Assembly (NCBI GenBank): GCA_002394685.1
Contig: DGUP01000051.1
Coordinates: forward strand, 1-64,000
DNA from: Treponema sp. UBA4307
GTDB lineage: Bacteria; Spirochaetota; Spirochaetia; Treponematales; Treponemataceae
Direction: 5' to 3'
DNA: 64,000 nt
The position numbers and the translations under genes are program-made. The notes under the pieces are model-generated. The model was not told the origin of the DNA. It did not search any database and was given only the letters and a program-made list of their open reading frames with translations. The stretch's first letter is position 1, and the number at the start of each line of letters is the position of its first letter. Shown piece by piece: positions 35,301-44,523 of the stretch.

Positions 35301-35422
35301 TTTATCTCCTGATTTTTAATTAATTGATGATGTAATAAAATCAATTATTTGTTTATTTGACTTCTTATAAGGGATTTTTTAAACGAAGTCAACAATCAGC
35401 AAAGAATCATTCTGTAATGAAA

Positions 35423-35983
35423 TTAAAATTGCAGGAAAGTTTTAGCGACCAAATACCAGTTCAATTGATTTTCAGTAAGAGCATTAACTTCACTTAATTT
35501 TTCCCCATCAAGAAAAATACCAGACAGTTTTTCTTTTTTTTCAAAGCTGGTCTCGTTTTTAAAAAGAACATAGAACTTATCTACAGCTTCTTTTCCACCT
35601 GTATAATCATGTTCTACATTGTTTTCATCTTCTACTGTAAAATTTTTGTCCTTAAAAACCTTATATGCGAACTTTGATCCATCATCTTTCGCTATAAGAA
35701 CTGAAAGACCAGAAGGGATAATGATATAATTTTCATCATATGTAATATTATTATCAGAATGGATAACTTCAGAATCTGCAGGCACAGGATCTCCGCTTCT
35801 TGTATAAAAACAATCATCCTGACTGTACATTATATAGCAATTATAATATTCACTATTTATGGGTTTCTGGACCTTGTACCAGGTACCTTCTTCAGAAGAA
35901 TAAAACCAGTCACAGGCAGTAAAATCTAACGCCACAAATAGAGTTACTAAAACAAACAAAAAGAAAAGACTAACTTTTTTCAA
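35423..35983 (-). CDS. Small lipoprotein, paralogue of the one at 27.7 kb
   Basis: 186 residues. TTG start with GGAG upstream. Signal peptide with lipobox ending at Cys24 (DFTAC), then DWFYSSEEGTWYKVQKPI. The overall plan matches the lipoprotein at 27694-28242, although identity is low. Function unknown; probably anchored in the outer or inner membrane. Flanked by AT-rich intergenic DNA. Confidence 0.78.
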   Translation of the reverse strand: MKKVSLFFLFVLVTLFVALDFTACDWFYSSEEGTWYKVQKPINSEYYNCYIMYSQDDCFYTRSGDPVPADSEVIHSDNNITYDENYIIIPSGLSVLIAKDDGSKFAYKVFKDKNFTVEDENNVEHDYTGGKEAVDKFYVLFKNETSFEKKEKLSGIFLDGEKLSEVNALTENQLNWYLVAKTFLQF

Positions 35984-36028
35984 TCCGAATACTCCCTAAC
36001 CATTCTGCTCTCTATCCGCCTTTATAAA

Positions 36029-36061
36029 TTTAACCTTAATTTGATGAATTCTCAACAATTT
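36029..36061 (-). promoter_or_regulatory. Promoter-like motif shared with the paralogous lipoprotein (copy 2)
   Basis: Minus strand AAATTGTTGAGAA, 13 nt, GGTTAAA, ending 45 nt before the TTG start at 35983. Same sequence blocks and exactly the same spacing as at 28285-28317. Confidence 0.6.
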
Positions 36062-36139
36062 TTTTAAATTCCAGCAATTTTATACTGATAATAACAGAAT
36101 TTTTGAGGATTGTTTAATCTGGCCCCCGCTGAAAAGTAT

Positions 36140-37576
36140 TTAAAAATCCTCATTGCATGTAAAATTCATCCGCTCGCCGCTTACAGGATGAATAAAGGAG
36201 ATTTTTTTTGCATGCAGCATCAATCTTTCTCCCGGCAGACATTTTCCGTAAAGGGTATCCCCAATTATAGGCACCCCAAATCCATGGGAATCGGCACTGG
36301 CCAGCCTGAGCTGATGTGTACGGCCTGTATGAGGAATAAAGCGTATTCTGGTAACATTTTTTGTTTGCCCGTCCGGAGAATGATACTTTTCCACATCCAG
36401 AATCTGCCACTGAGTTACTGCTTTTTTACCGTAAACTTCATCCCAGATTTGATGAGGCCGATTATCTACATCCAGCCTGAAATAAAGTTCCATCTGACCT
36501 TCTGCAGGAATACCTTTTTGTGCAAGAATTCCATCAAGTAAAGCCACATATTCTTTCTGCACCAGACCTGCTTCAAACTGTTTGTTTAATTCCCGGTGAG
36601 CTTCTTTTGTAAAAGCCAGAATCAGCAGACCGCTGGTTTCCATATCCAGGCGGTGAACGGCCGGCTGCTGAATACAGTCTGGAAAAAGCCGCTTTAATCT
36701 GCTTTCAATACAGTCCGCTTTGTCAGGACCACGGCCGGGAACACTTAAAAGACCGCTCTGTTTATTTACAACGCAGATTGCTTCATCCCTGTACAAAATA
36801 TTTAAACCAAGCATTTCCGGAAGGATTAAACCGCATCTTTCGTCGCAGGGAGGGTAAAGTTTTCCACAGATTTTCTCTTTTGTGGATAAACCTGTGGATA
36901 AGTCTGTGGAATTCCCTGTGAATTCTTCTGTGAACAAGTCTGTAATTCCTTTTATATCATCGATTTGCAGAAAAATTTCACACATGCTCAGCGGCTTATA
37001 TGAATTTGAAAATGCATAATCCAGGAGTTTTGGAGCTGTACAATCACCGGTTCCTGTAGGAGCAAGCCGGCCTTTGTTGGATTTTTCAAGGATTTCAGTC
37101 AGGGAGAGCACTTTTCCACCGGCAGTGTGGAAAAAATACAGACTGTTCACTTTTTCAAGAGATTGATTGCACAAAGTCAGCCGCTTTTGCTTTAATTCTG
37201 CCGATTTCTGCTGACTTCCCGCCTCTTTTTTAAGCTGATTCATTTGATTTGTAAGCTGATGGATTTCATAATCATTCTTCGAAAGAGCCTGATTTATTTT
37301 TTCAGAGCTTACGATTGAAGGAACAACTGTTAAATTCAGAGGATTATCCCCCAAAATTCGAAATGTTTTTGCATTTCCCGAAAGAGCAAGGAGATTTATT
37401 TTTTTCTCAGGGTCTGCTTCAGAGGAACAGACTAAAATTCCCAGCATTACGCCCTGATCCCGGCGTTCTTCACTTAATTCAGAGGTCTGTTCAATTTTAA
37501 AAAGCCCTTCCCTTAAACCATTAAAAACTTTCTGGCAAAGGAGAAAGGCTTCTTTCTGTGGAAAAGGTGGAAACAT
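36140..37576 (-). CDS. RluA-family pseudouridine synthase with long N-terminal extension
   Basis: 478 residues. The C-terminal 215 residues are an RluA catalytic domain: VVNKQSGLLSVPG, VHRLDMETSGLLILA with the catalytic Asp of HRLD, QKEYVALLDG, VTRIRFIPHTGRTHQLRLA and PIIGDTLYG. The N-terminal 260 residues form an extension with a coiled coil (NDYEIHQLTNQMNQLKKEAGSQQKSAELKQKR) and a PTGTGDCTAPKLLDYA motif seen in some long RluA relatives. It isomerises uridine in rRNA or tRNA; the target is unknown. Between the two parts is a 4-residue repeat (TDLS-like) encoded by a 12-bp array. HIT gene follows upstream 14 nt. Confidence 0.9.
   Translation of the reverse strand: MFPPFPQKEAFLLCQKVFNGLREGLFKIEQTSELSEERRDQGVMLGILVCSSEADPEKKINLLALSGNAKTFRILGDNPLNLTVVPSIVSSEKINQALSKNDYEIHQLTNQMNQLKKEAGSQQKSAELKQKRLTLCNQSLEKVNSLYFFHTAGGKVLSLTEILEKSNKGRLAPTGTGDCTAPKLLDYAFSNSYKPLSMCEIFLQIDDIKGITDLFTEEFTGNSTDLSTGLSTKEKICGKLYPPCDERCGLILPEMLGLNILYRDEAICVVNKQSGLLSVPGRGPDKADCIESRLKRLFPDCIQQPAVHRLDMETSGLLILAFTKEAHRELNKQFEAGLVQKEYVALLDGILAQKGIPAEGQMELYFRLDVDNRPHQIWDEVYGKKAVTQWQILDVEKYHSPDGQTKNVTRIRFIPHTGRTHQLRLASADSHGFGVPIIGDTLYGKCLPGERLMLHAKKISFIHPVSGERMNFTCNEDF
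36860..36949. repeat. Tandem 12-bp array of DnaA-box-like units
   Basis: Units start at 36881, 36893, 36905, 36917, 36929 and 36941, exactly 12 bp apart. The first two are TGTGGATAA, the perfect DnaA-box sequence in reverse; then TGTGGAATT, TGTGAATTC, TGTGAACAA, TGTAATTCC. An inverted TTTTCCACA lies at 36860-36868, one unit further. They encode the repeat T-x-x-x in the pseudouridine synthase. Confidence 0.85.
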
Positions 37577-37590
37577 CTTTTGTCCCGAAA

Positions 37591-37998
37591 TTACATCATC
37601 TTAACTTTTTCCAGAGTCAGGTCAAGATCGTCCCTGGCACCTTCAAAAGCAGGAGGCCATCCGGCCAGTTTATCATTATTTTTTCTTGGAATAATGTGCA
37701 TGTGGAAGTGGAAAACTGACTGACTTGCACATTCATTGTTGCAGTTAAATGTATTAACTCCGTCGTAGCCACAGTTTTTTACCAGGTGATTCGAAACTTT
37801 CTGAACAGTGTCCATTACATGATGAAGAACATCAGCAGGAGCATCCAGAATATTTACGCAGTGAGTCTTTGGAATAACCAGCATGTGACCATCAACATCT
37901 TTTGCAATATCAAGAAAAACGTATGTATGTTCATCTTCATACACTTTTTTGCTTGGAATTTCACCTTTTATGATTTTACAGAATATACAATCGTCCAT
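37591..37998 (-). CDS. HIT-family hydrolase
   Basis: About 135 residues. CIFCKIIKGEIPSKKVYEDEHTYVFLDI opens the fold and HFHMHIIPR is the histidine triad motif. HIT proteins split nucleotide-phosphoramidates or dinucleotides. The frame opens to 38046, but the ATG at 37998 has AGAGGA upstream and matches the family start. Cytoplasmic; lies between mntP and the RluA gene on the same strand. Confidence 0.94.
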   Translation of the reverse strand: MDDCIFCKIIKGEIPSKKVYEDEHTYVFLDIAKDVDGHMLVIPKTHCVNILDAPADVLHHVMDTVQKVSNHLVKNCGYDGVNTFNCNNECASQSVFHFHMHIIPRKNNDKLAGWPPAFEGARDDLDLTLEKVKMM

Positions 37999-38058
37999 AA
38001 TTTTCCTCTTTTTACTTAAGATGGGCAAATTATAGCACGAAATCAAAAGATATTAAAA

Positions 38059-38700
38059 TCAGCTGAAGAAAATCCCTTTAACAAAAATTTCAATTCCTAT
38101 GAGGATGAGGATTATACCTCCAATGATGTCGCCTTTGTGGGCAAGCTTTTCCCCGGCTTTTTTTCCAAGTTTAAGGCCTGCCATACAAATTCCAAATGTA
38201 ACCAGGGCAATTATGAGGGAAGAAACATTAGCCATCAGCAGGTCATATTCAGAAATTGTAAATCCAACGGAAAGGGCATCAATTGAAGTTGCCAGTCCCT
38301 GCAAAAGGAGGATTCCGTGAGTAAGTTTCTTGATTTCGGATGGTTTATCTTCGGAATCAAAAGTGTTACCAGCGGCAGCAGCATTTTTCTCTTTTCTACG
38401 TTCAAGAATTGCTTCAACCAGCATTTTGCCACCGATGTAACTCAAGAGGATAAGGGCAATCCATGGAATAAACTTCTGAAAACTAGAAAAAAACTTTACG
38501 ATTGTATGAACACAAATCCAGCCGATCATAGGCATGGCATACTGAAAAAAGGCGTAAACACCCGCTATGGCACTCATCCTGCGGTGGCGCATCTTTGGCT
38601 CATTAAGTCCATTTGTTACGGACACAGAGAAGGCATCCATTGCAAGTCCCACACCTAAAAGCAGGGAATTGATAAAAAACATAAAATTCCAATCCTGCAT
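38059..38700 (-). CDS. mntP: MntP-type manganese efflux pump
   Basis: About 213 residues with six hydrophobic segments and two conserved internal repeats: LGVGLAMDAFSVSVTNG and LATSIDALSVGFTI, each with the acidic residue thought to bind Mn(II). The mid-loop is charged. It would export Mn from the cytoplasm. The frame opens to 38730; the ATG at 38700 has GAGGA upstream. No yybP-ykoY-type riboswitch was seen. Confidence 0.93.
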   Translation of the reverse strand: MQDWNFMFFINSLLLGVGLAMDAFSVSVTNGLNEPKMRHRRMSAIAGVYAFFQYAMPMIGWICVHTIVKFFSSFQKFIPWIALILLSYIGGKMLVEAILERRKEKNAAAAGNTFDSEDKPSEIKKLTHGILLLQGLATSIDALSVGFTISEYDLLMANVSSLIIALVTFGICMAGLKLGKKAGEKLAHKGDIIGGIILILIGIEIFVKGIFFS

Positions 38701-38798
38701 AAAATCCTCAGGAAAATTTATCAAAATCAAAGCAGTTAGGCATAGACAACTCTTTAATTCTGTAGCAAAATTTCAAGGGGTAGAGTAAAATTATATTT

Positions 38799-41687
38799 AT
38801 GAAGAGAAAGTCTAAATCAAAGTTACGTAAGTACCAGAATCTCTCCATCGTTGCCACACTAGTACTTGCAGCAATTTTATCAGTACTGAACTTTTTTTTG
38901 ATCGGTACTTTTACGGTTGAAACAGAAACTATTCAGATTCTAAATTGTACAAGCATCCTGATTATCTGCTACCTGACAACACTAAGCGGCTACATAACTT
39001 CTGTTTCCTTCTGCACAGTTTATCTTTTTATATATTCTCACACTCACGGAATAATGAACAGTTATGCTGTATTTATTCTCATGGTAGCATCTCTTCTAAC
39101 TTTTATTCCTATTGAAAACAGATGGTATTACAGCAAGAAAAAAACTCTTATTGCAACTGCTATGAACTGTGTGATTTACGGTGCAATATGGCCGGCCTTT
39201 TATTTTATGGCAGAACAGAAGGATTTTTCCTTAATTTCCCTCGCTGCAAACTTTGGAAGTACCTCTATCGGAATGATTCTCCACGGAGTTTTAAGTTATC
39301 TCTTCTTTAACAAATGTCCACGAAAAATTCAAAGGTACTTCTACTGCGGAAGATTTTATAATGCTGAAGCCGACAACTACTTTCTTAATATTGTCCACGG
39401 AAAGAAAACCAGACTGCCGAACAAAATCTCCTTTGGTCTTGTACTTGAAGCAGTGATTATGGTTGCAGGGGCCACAATATTTGTTAATCTTCTGGTATGG
39501 CACATGCTCAATCCTGAACTTTTCCGAATTCCAGGATTTTATTATTCATTTAATCTGCGCTTCATCTTTTTGACAGCCAGTCTGTCATTTCCTTTTCTCA
39601 TCATTATTAACAATTACTCTTTTAAAACAATTTCACAGCCAATCATCCTTATGTCAAAAGCAATGGATGATTTTACCAGAAATACTATTGAAAAAAATTC
39701 CAGCTCAGTTGTTGATATAAATCTTCTTAACATTCATACAAAAGATGAAATTGAAGAACTCTACAGTTCTCTGAAAAAAACTTCTACAAATATCACAGGT
39801 TATATAGAAGAAATAAAATATGAACAGCAGCTTGAAGAGGATTTGAAAATCGCTCAGGAAGCAAACAAGGCAAAATCTCAGTTCCTGTCAAATATGTCTC
39901 ACGAAATTCGAACTCCAATCAATGCAATTCTGGGACTGGACGAAATGATTATGAGAGAATCAAAAAGCCCCGATGTTTTGTCTTATGCAAGAGACATTCG
40001 TTCTTCAAGCCGTTCACTTCTTGCCTTGATTAACGACATTCTGGATTTTTCAAAAATTGAAGCAGGAAAGATGGAAATTATTCCTGCACAATACGAACTT
40101 TCTTCTCTTGTAAATGATCTGGTAAATATGATTTCCATCCGGGCAAAAGAAAAAAATCTTGAATTTAACGTTAACGTAGATCCTAACATTCCACACCTTC
40201 TTTATGGAGATGAAGTCAGAATCCGACAGTGCGTTGTAAACCTTTTGACAAATGCAGTTAAGTACACAAAAAAAGGTTCGGTCACATTAAACGTTTCATT
40301 TAACCAGGTAAGCTTTAACCAGATAACCCTGCGCTTTCAGGTAATCGATACGGGTATTGGAATTAAGCAGGAAGATATGAGCAGGCTCTTTTCTCCATTT
40401 GAGCGCATCGATGAAAAACACAACCGCACTATTGAAGGAACAGGACTTGGAATCAGTATTGTAAAACAGACGCTGGAATTAATGTACTCGCACCTGGAAG
40501 TTAAAAGCGAATTCGGTAAAGGTTCCAATTTTTCTTTCGGCGTACAGCAGATTGTTCTTTCACACCAGCCAATCGGGGACTTTAACAGAATTTATTCTGA
40601 AGCCCAGGACAATGATTCTGAATTCCACGATACTTTCACGGCACCAGAAGCAAAAATTCTCTTTGTTGATGATACAGAAATGAATCTGAAAGTAATTAAG
40701 GCTTTATTAAAACGCACACAAATTCAGATTACAACCTGCGAAAGTGGAGAACAGTGTCTGGAACTTGCCAGGAAAAACAAATACGACATTATCTTTATTG
40801 ATTACAGAATGCCTGAAATGGATGGAATTGAATGTCTGGAAAAACTTAAGAAACTGGACCCAAATCCTAACAAGGGAGTTCCATGCATTGCCCTTACAGC
40901 AAATGCAATTTCCGGCGCAAGAGAAATGTATCTCCACCACGGCTTCAATGATTATCTTCCAAAACCAGTTGATGTAAAACGTCTGGATCAAATGATAAAA
41001 TCTTATCTTCCAAAAGAGTTGATTGGGCCGCCTCCTGAAATCGAAGAAATCGAAACAGGGACATCTAATCTCCAGACAAAAATTGCTTTGCAGAATAAAT
41101 TGTCCAATCAGTCAAGTTTTATATCTCTTGAAGGAATTGATATTGCCCAGGCCATTCGAAACTGCGGCAACAGAGAAATTCTTGAAGAAGCGTTTATTGA
41201 ATATTATGAAGGAATTGAAACCCGGGCACGGCAGCTGGAATTTTACCTTCATAATAAAGATTATAAAAATTATACCGTGCAGGTTCATGCCCTTAAATCT
41301 ACATCCCGACTTATTGGAGCCATGGAACTTTCACAACAGGCAGCATATATGGAACAGTGCTGCGATTCTCAAAAGTATGATGAAGTAATAAAGAATACGC
41401 CGGCACTGCTTAAACTTTTCAGGTCTTACCAGAAGAAGCTTAAGCCTGCAATTCCTCAAATTGAAAAAGAAAACCTTAAACCGCTGACCATGGAACATTA
41501 CAGAGAAGCTCTCAGTTCCATTAAGGAAGCAGTTATGGCTTTTGATTTTGACACGGCAGATGTTATTAAAAAAGAATTAGACCTGTATGCAATACCTATG
41601 GAAGTAAAAGCTCAGTGGGAATTGATTAAGGAACAGATAAAAAATGTTGATCAGGCTCAAGTTTTGGACCTGCTAAAAGATGTTTGA
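38799..41687 (+). CDS. Hybrid sensor histidine kinase (TM-HisKA-HATPase-REC-Hpt)
   Basis: 962 residues. About eight hydrophobic segments in the first 290 residues form a membrane sensor of unknown ligand. The kinase core has the phosphorylated His368 in FLSNMSHEIRTPINA, an N-box (NLLTNAVKYT), DTGIGI and GTGLGISI. The receiver has Asp668 in IDYRMPEMDG. A C-terminal Hpt domain carries His830 in HALKST. So a full four-step phosphorelay sits in one protein. The next gene, a two-receiver regulator, follows by 52 nt and could accept phosphate. A -10-like TAAAAT lies 7 nt before the ATG. Confidence 0.93.
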   Translation: MKRKSKSKLRKYQNLSIVATLVLAAILSVLNFFLIGTFTVETETIQILNCTSILIICYLTTLSGYITSVSFCTVYLFIYSHTHGIMNSYAVFILMVASLLTFIPIENRWYYSKKKTLIATAMNCVIYGAIWPAFYFMAEQKDFSLISLAANFGSTSIGMILHGVLSYLFFNKCPRKIQRYFYCGRFYNAEADNYFLNIVHGKKTRLPNKISFGLVLEAVIMVAGATIFVNLLVWHMLNPELFRIPGFYYSFNLRFIFLTASLSFPFLIIINNYSFKTISQPIILMSKAMDDFTRNTIEKNSSSVVDINLLNIHTKDEIEELYSSLKKTSTNITGYIEEIKYEQQLEEDLKIAQEANKAKSQFLSNMSHEIRTPINAILGLDEMIMRESKSPDVLSYARDIRSSSRSLLALINDILDFSKIEAGKMEIIPAQYELSSLVNDLVNMISIRAKEKNLEFNVNVDPNIPHLLYGDEVRIRQCVVNLLTNAVKYTKKGSVTLNVSFNQVSFNQITLRFQVIDTGIGIKQEDMSRLFSPFERIDEKHNRTIEGTGLGISIVKQTLELMYSHLEVKSEFGKGSNFSFGVQQIVLSHQPIGDFNRIYSEAQDNDSEFHDTFTAPEAKILFVDDTEMNLKVIKALLKRTQIQITTCESGEQCLELARKNKYDIIFIDYRMPEMDGIECLEKLKKLDPNPNKGVPCIALTANAISGAREMYLHHGFNDYLPKPVDVKRLDQMIKSYLPKELIGPPPEIEEIETGTSNLQTKIALQNKLSNQSSFISLEGIDIAQAIRNCGNREILEEAFIEYYEGIETRARQLEFYLHNKDYKNYTVQVHALKSTSRLIGAMELSQQAAYMEQCCDSQKYDEVIKNTPALLKLFRSYQKKLKPAIPQIEKENLKPLTMEHYREALSSIKEAVMAFDFDTADVIKKELDLYAIPMEVKAQWELIKEQIKNVDQAQVLDLLKDV

Positions 41688-41739
41688 TAATAACATCTAA
41701 TCAGATTATACTTTTTTATGAGTTTACGGAGATTTTTAT

Positions 41740-42507
41740 ATGGAAAAGAAAATATTGCTTATCTGCGTTAACAATCAAAACTTCCTGGTAAGCGCAATGG
41801 GCAAAAAAATTGAAGAAGCCGGATACAGCGTTGAATATTCCACACCTGACACAAAACTCATCCAGGCAAGAGCAGATTGCCCGGATATTTTCCTCATTTA
41901 TCTTGAAGGGGACCTGGAAGGATTTGAAAGCGTACTCAAATATGCAAGAAAAGAAATCCAGGCAGGAGAAAAAGATAAAGCCGTTTACATTATCGGAACA
42001 CAACTGGAACTTAATCTTGCTTACGATGTAATTCCTCAATCGCTGCTGGCAGGTTCTTTTTTAAGACCCTTCAATGTTTCTGATATTATTTCAAAGCTTA
42101 ATTCAATTACAGATACAGATAACAGTTTGAGCAAAAAGGATATGAAAAAGATTCTCGTTGTTGACGATGATCCTCTCACACTCCGCACAATGAATAACTG
42201 GCTCAACAAAAAATATGAAGTTTACATGGCCAACTCTGGGCAAAATGCAGTAACCCTGCTGCAGCAGAAAGAAGTTGACCTCATCCTTCTGGATTACGAA
42301 ATGCCTGGACTTTCAGGTTCTGAAGTTTTCAGGATGCTTAAAGCGGATTTTAATACATCCCTTATACCAATCATTTTTCTTACATCCAAAAGTGACAAGG
42401 AAACTGTTATGAAACTTCTTTCTCTTAAGCCGGAAAAATATCTTCTTAAAACGCTGCCACCGGAAGAACTTGTTGGCAGCATTGATAACTTTTTCAGGAA
42501 CAGATAA
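41740..42507 (+). CDS. Dual-receiver response regulator
   Basis: 255 residues. Residues 1-125 look like a degenerate receiver with no clear phospho-Asp position (LIYLEGDLEG). Residues 137-255 form a complete receiver: KKILVVDDDPLTL, Asp185 in LLDYEMPGLSG, IIFLTSKS and YLLKTLPPEEL. There is no DNA-binding output domain, so it probably acts through protein contacts. It lies after the hybrid kinase and is a likely partner. Convergent with the GH31 gene: the last 14 bp overlap its end. Confidence 0.9.
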   Translation: MEKKILLICVNNQNFLVSAMGKKIEEAGYSVEYSTPDTKLIQARADCPDIFLIYLEGDLEGFESVLKYARKEIQAGEKDKAVYIIGTQLELNLAYDVIPQSLLAGSFLRPFNVSDIISKLNSITDTDNSLSKKDMKKILVVDDDPLTLRTMNNWLNKKYEVYMANSGQNAVTLLQQKEVDLILLDYEMPGLSGSEVFRMLKADFNTSLIPIIFLTSKSDKETVMKLLSLKPEKYLLKTLPPEELVGSIDNFFRNR

Positions 42508-44500
42508 TTTTTCTGGTCAAACCGTCGTCCTGGTAAAGTGGACTGCATTTACCGTCACCAAGAATCTGCAAATTTTCCCCCTTAAGATTTAAGGCAGAGA
42601 AAGTGTCATCCGGGGAAATTGTTTTAAGAGGGATTGCATGATTCTTTCTGATAAAGAAACTGACCTGTCCCTGAGGAGCCTGAATATAGTGCAGACCTTT
42701 TGACATTGAAAGAGTTTCTGCTTTGGAATTCTTCCATATAACCTGGGTCATATCTTCAGGGAGATATACGTAACGGCCAGAAGCATTCTGTTTATAAACA
42801 GGAGCAATCATCAGGTCACTGCAGACCATAAGCTGATCTTCAATTTCAAGAAGCATTCTGTCACCTTCAAAATCAAATGACAAAGGACGGAAAAGCATTT
42901 TGTTGTTTACGGCGGCCTTTACGAATTCACTGTAAAGATATGGAATAAGGGCGTAACGTAAATCCAGCAGATTTTTAAAATCACTGATATTTTCAAAGCG
43001 ATAATATTCCTGTTCGCGAGTTCCTAAAGCCGAGTGATTTCTGAAAAGTGGAGTAAATATGCTCAGCTCAGTCCAGCGCAGGAGAAGTTCACGGCTGGTA
43101 TTATCACCAAATCCACCTGTATCAGAACCAGAGTAGAGGAAGCCGCACATATTTAAGCCCGGAAGCATTTTAATCTGCTGCTCAAGATGAGACCACCAGG
43201 AACAACAATCACCTGTCCAGATTCCTCCATAACGATGGGCACCAATGTAGCTTGCACGACTGTACAAAAGTTTTCTTTCATCCGGGAAAAGATTCTCTAA
43301 TTCTTCTCCAGCGGCTCTTGTCATAAGCGCGCCATAACAGTTATGAACTTTGTCGTGACGATATGCTTTTGTGCTTCCATCATCATTTGTAACAACATTG
43401 TAAAAACGCTGATAATCTTCCATTGAATTTTGTAAAGTCGGTCCAAGATAGGCGAATTTAAAAAATGAATTAATGTCCAGATTTGAAACATCTGTATCTT
43501 TGAGCTGCTGATGGATTTTTTCAAGACCTTCTTCAGAATAGAACATTGCAGGTTCATTCATATCATTCCAGAAACCGTCAATTCCTGCATCGGTTAAAGA
43601 TTTATATTTTTGTCCGAACCACTGGCGTACTTCTTTTTTAAAGAAATCCGGAAAGTGGGAACGACCAGGCCAGACACCTGCAACATAATTTTTACCATCC
43701 GCCTTTTTACAGAAATAATCTTTTGCACAGCCTTCTTCGTAAACAGAATATCCCTCTTTTACTTTTACTCCAGCATCAATAATCGGCACAAGATGAACGC
43801 CTTCTTTTTTCATATCGCTGCTGAGTTTTTCCAGATTTGGAAATTTCTTTCCGTCTACTGTAAAATCCTCATACTCAGTCATATAATCAATATCCATACA
43901 GACTGCGGAAACTGGAATTTTATTTTCTTTGTAGATTTTTACCACATTACGGATATCTTCTTCGCAGTTATAACCCCAGCGACTCTGCTGAAAACCCAAG
44001 GCCCACATTGGAGGAATATAACTCTGCCCAATCATTTTACGGAATTGAGAAACAATATTTACCTGAATGGAATCACTGGAATTTTTTTCAGGCGTAATAA
44101 GATAAAGCTTTACTCCTGTATCAGAAGTTTTTACGGTAAGTTGATTTGCAAGAGTAAAACCAATATCAAATTCAATTCGAGAAGGGGTGTCAAAAAACAG
44201 ACCGAAAGTTTCTTTTCCAAAAACAATTAAAAAATTATGTGCCCCGTAAATCGATTCTTTTGTTTCATCCTGATGGGATTCATCGGAACACCAGCTGACA
44301 AGTTTTCTGCCCCGCTTGTTGATTCCACCCATGCTTTCTCCAAGTCCATAAACTATGTCCTGGGAATCAAGGGTGTAATTCCATTCAAAGGGCCATTCTG
44401 ATTTTATTGTTCCAAAAGGAAATCTTCCCTTTGAAAGTTCTGCATCTTCAACAACTGCGCCTGTCCAAACCGGCTGTCCAAAACAATATTTCTCAATCAT
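42494..44500 (-). CDS. GH31 alpha-glucosidase-type enzyme
   Basis: 668 residues, cytoplasmic. The nucleophile is Asp313 in GFWNDMNEP and the acid/base Asp431 in WTGDCCSWW, both GH31 signatures. MWALGFQQSRWGYNCEEDIRNVV and PVSAVCMDIDYM are typical of alpha-glucosidases rather than xylosidases, so it differs from the one at 21 kb. It would hydrolyse alpha-glucosidic links in oligosaccharides. The ATG has no SD; a TATAAT lies just 6 nt upstream. It overlaps the response regulator end by 14 bp on the opposite strand. Confidence 0.92.
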   Translation of the reverse strand: MIEKYCFGQPVWTGAVVEDAELSKGRFPFGTIKSEWPFEWNYTLDSQDIVYGLGESMGGINKRGRKLVSWCSDESHQDETKESIYGAHNFLIVFGKETFGLFFDTPSRIEFDIGFTLANQLTVKTSDTGVKLYLITPEKNSSDSIQVNIVSQFRKMIGQSYIPPMWALGFQQSRWGYNCEEDIRNVVKIYKENKIPVSAVCMDIDYMTEYEDFTVDGKKFPNLEKLSSDMKKEGVHLVPIIDAGVKVKEGYSVYEEGCAKDYFCKKADGKNYVAGVWPGRSHFPDFFKKEVRQWFGQKYKSLTDAGIDGFWNDMNEPAMFYSEEGLEKIHQQLKDTDVSNLDINSFFKFAYLGPTLQNSMEDYQRFYNVVTNDDGSTKAYRHDKVHNCYGALMTRAAGEELENLFPDERKLLYSRASYIGAHRYGGIWTGDCCSWWSHLEQQIKMLPGLNMCGFLYSGSDTGGFGDNTSRELLLRWTELSIFTPLFRNHSALGTREQEYYRFENISDFKNLLDLRYALIPYLYSEFVKAAVNNKMLFRPLSFDFEGDRMLLEIEDQLMVCSDLMIAPVYKQNASGRYVYLPEDMTQVIWKNSKAETLSMSKGLHYIQAPQGQVSFFIRKNHAIPLKTISPDDTFSALNLKGENLQILGDGKCSPLYQDDGLTRKIICS

Positions 44501-44506
44501 GCCCTG

Positions 44507-44515
44507 ATTATATCA
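44507..44515 (-). promoter_or_regulatory. Extended -10 promoter of the GH31 gene, apparently leaderless
   Basis: Minus strand TGA-TATAAT (TATAAT at 44512-44507) with six nt to the ATG at 44500. Transcription starting 7 nt after the -10 would begin at the A of the ATG. Confidence 0.55.
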
Positions 44516-44523
44516 GATATTTC

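Noticed and set aside
36860..36949. Chromosome replication origin at the DnaA-box array
   Set aside because: There is no dnaA, dnaN or AT-rich unwinding region next to it, and it lies inside a conserved gene. Kept only as a repeat finding.
38700..38798. Mn riboswitch (yybP-ykoY) upstream of mntP
   Set aside because: No space or sequence resembling its conserved core between the divergent starts.
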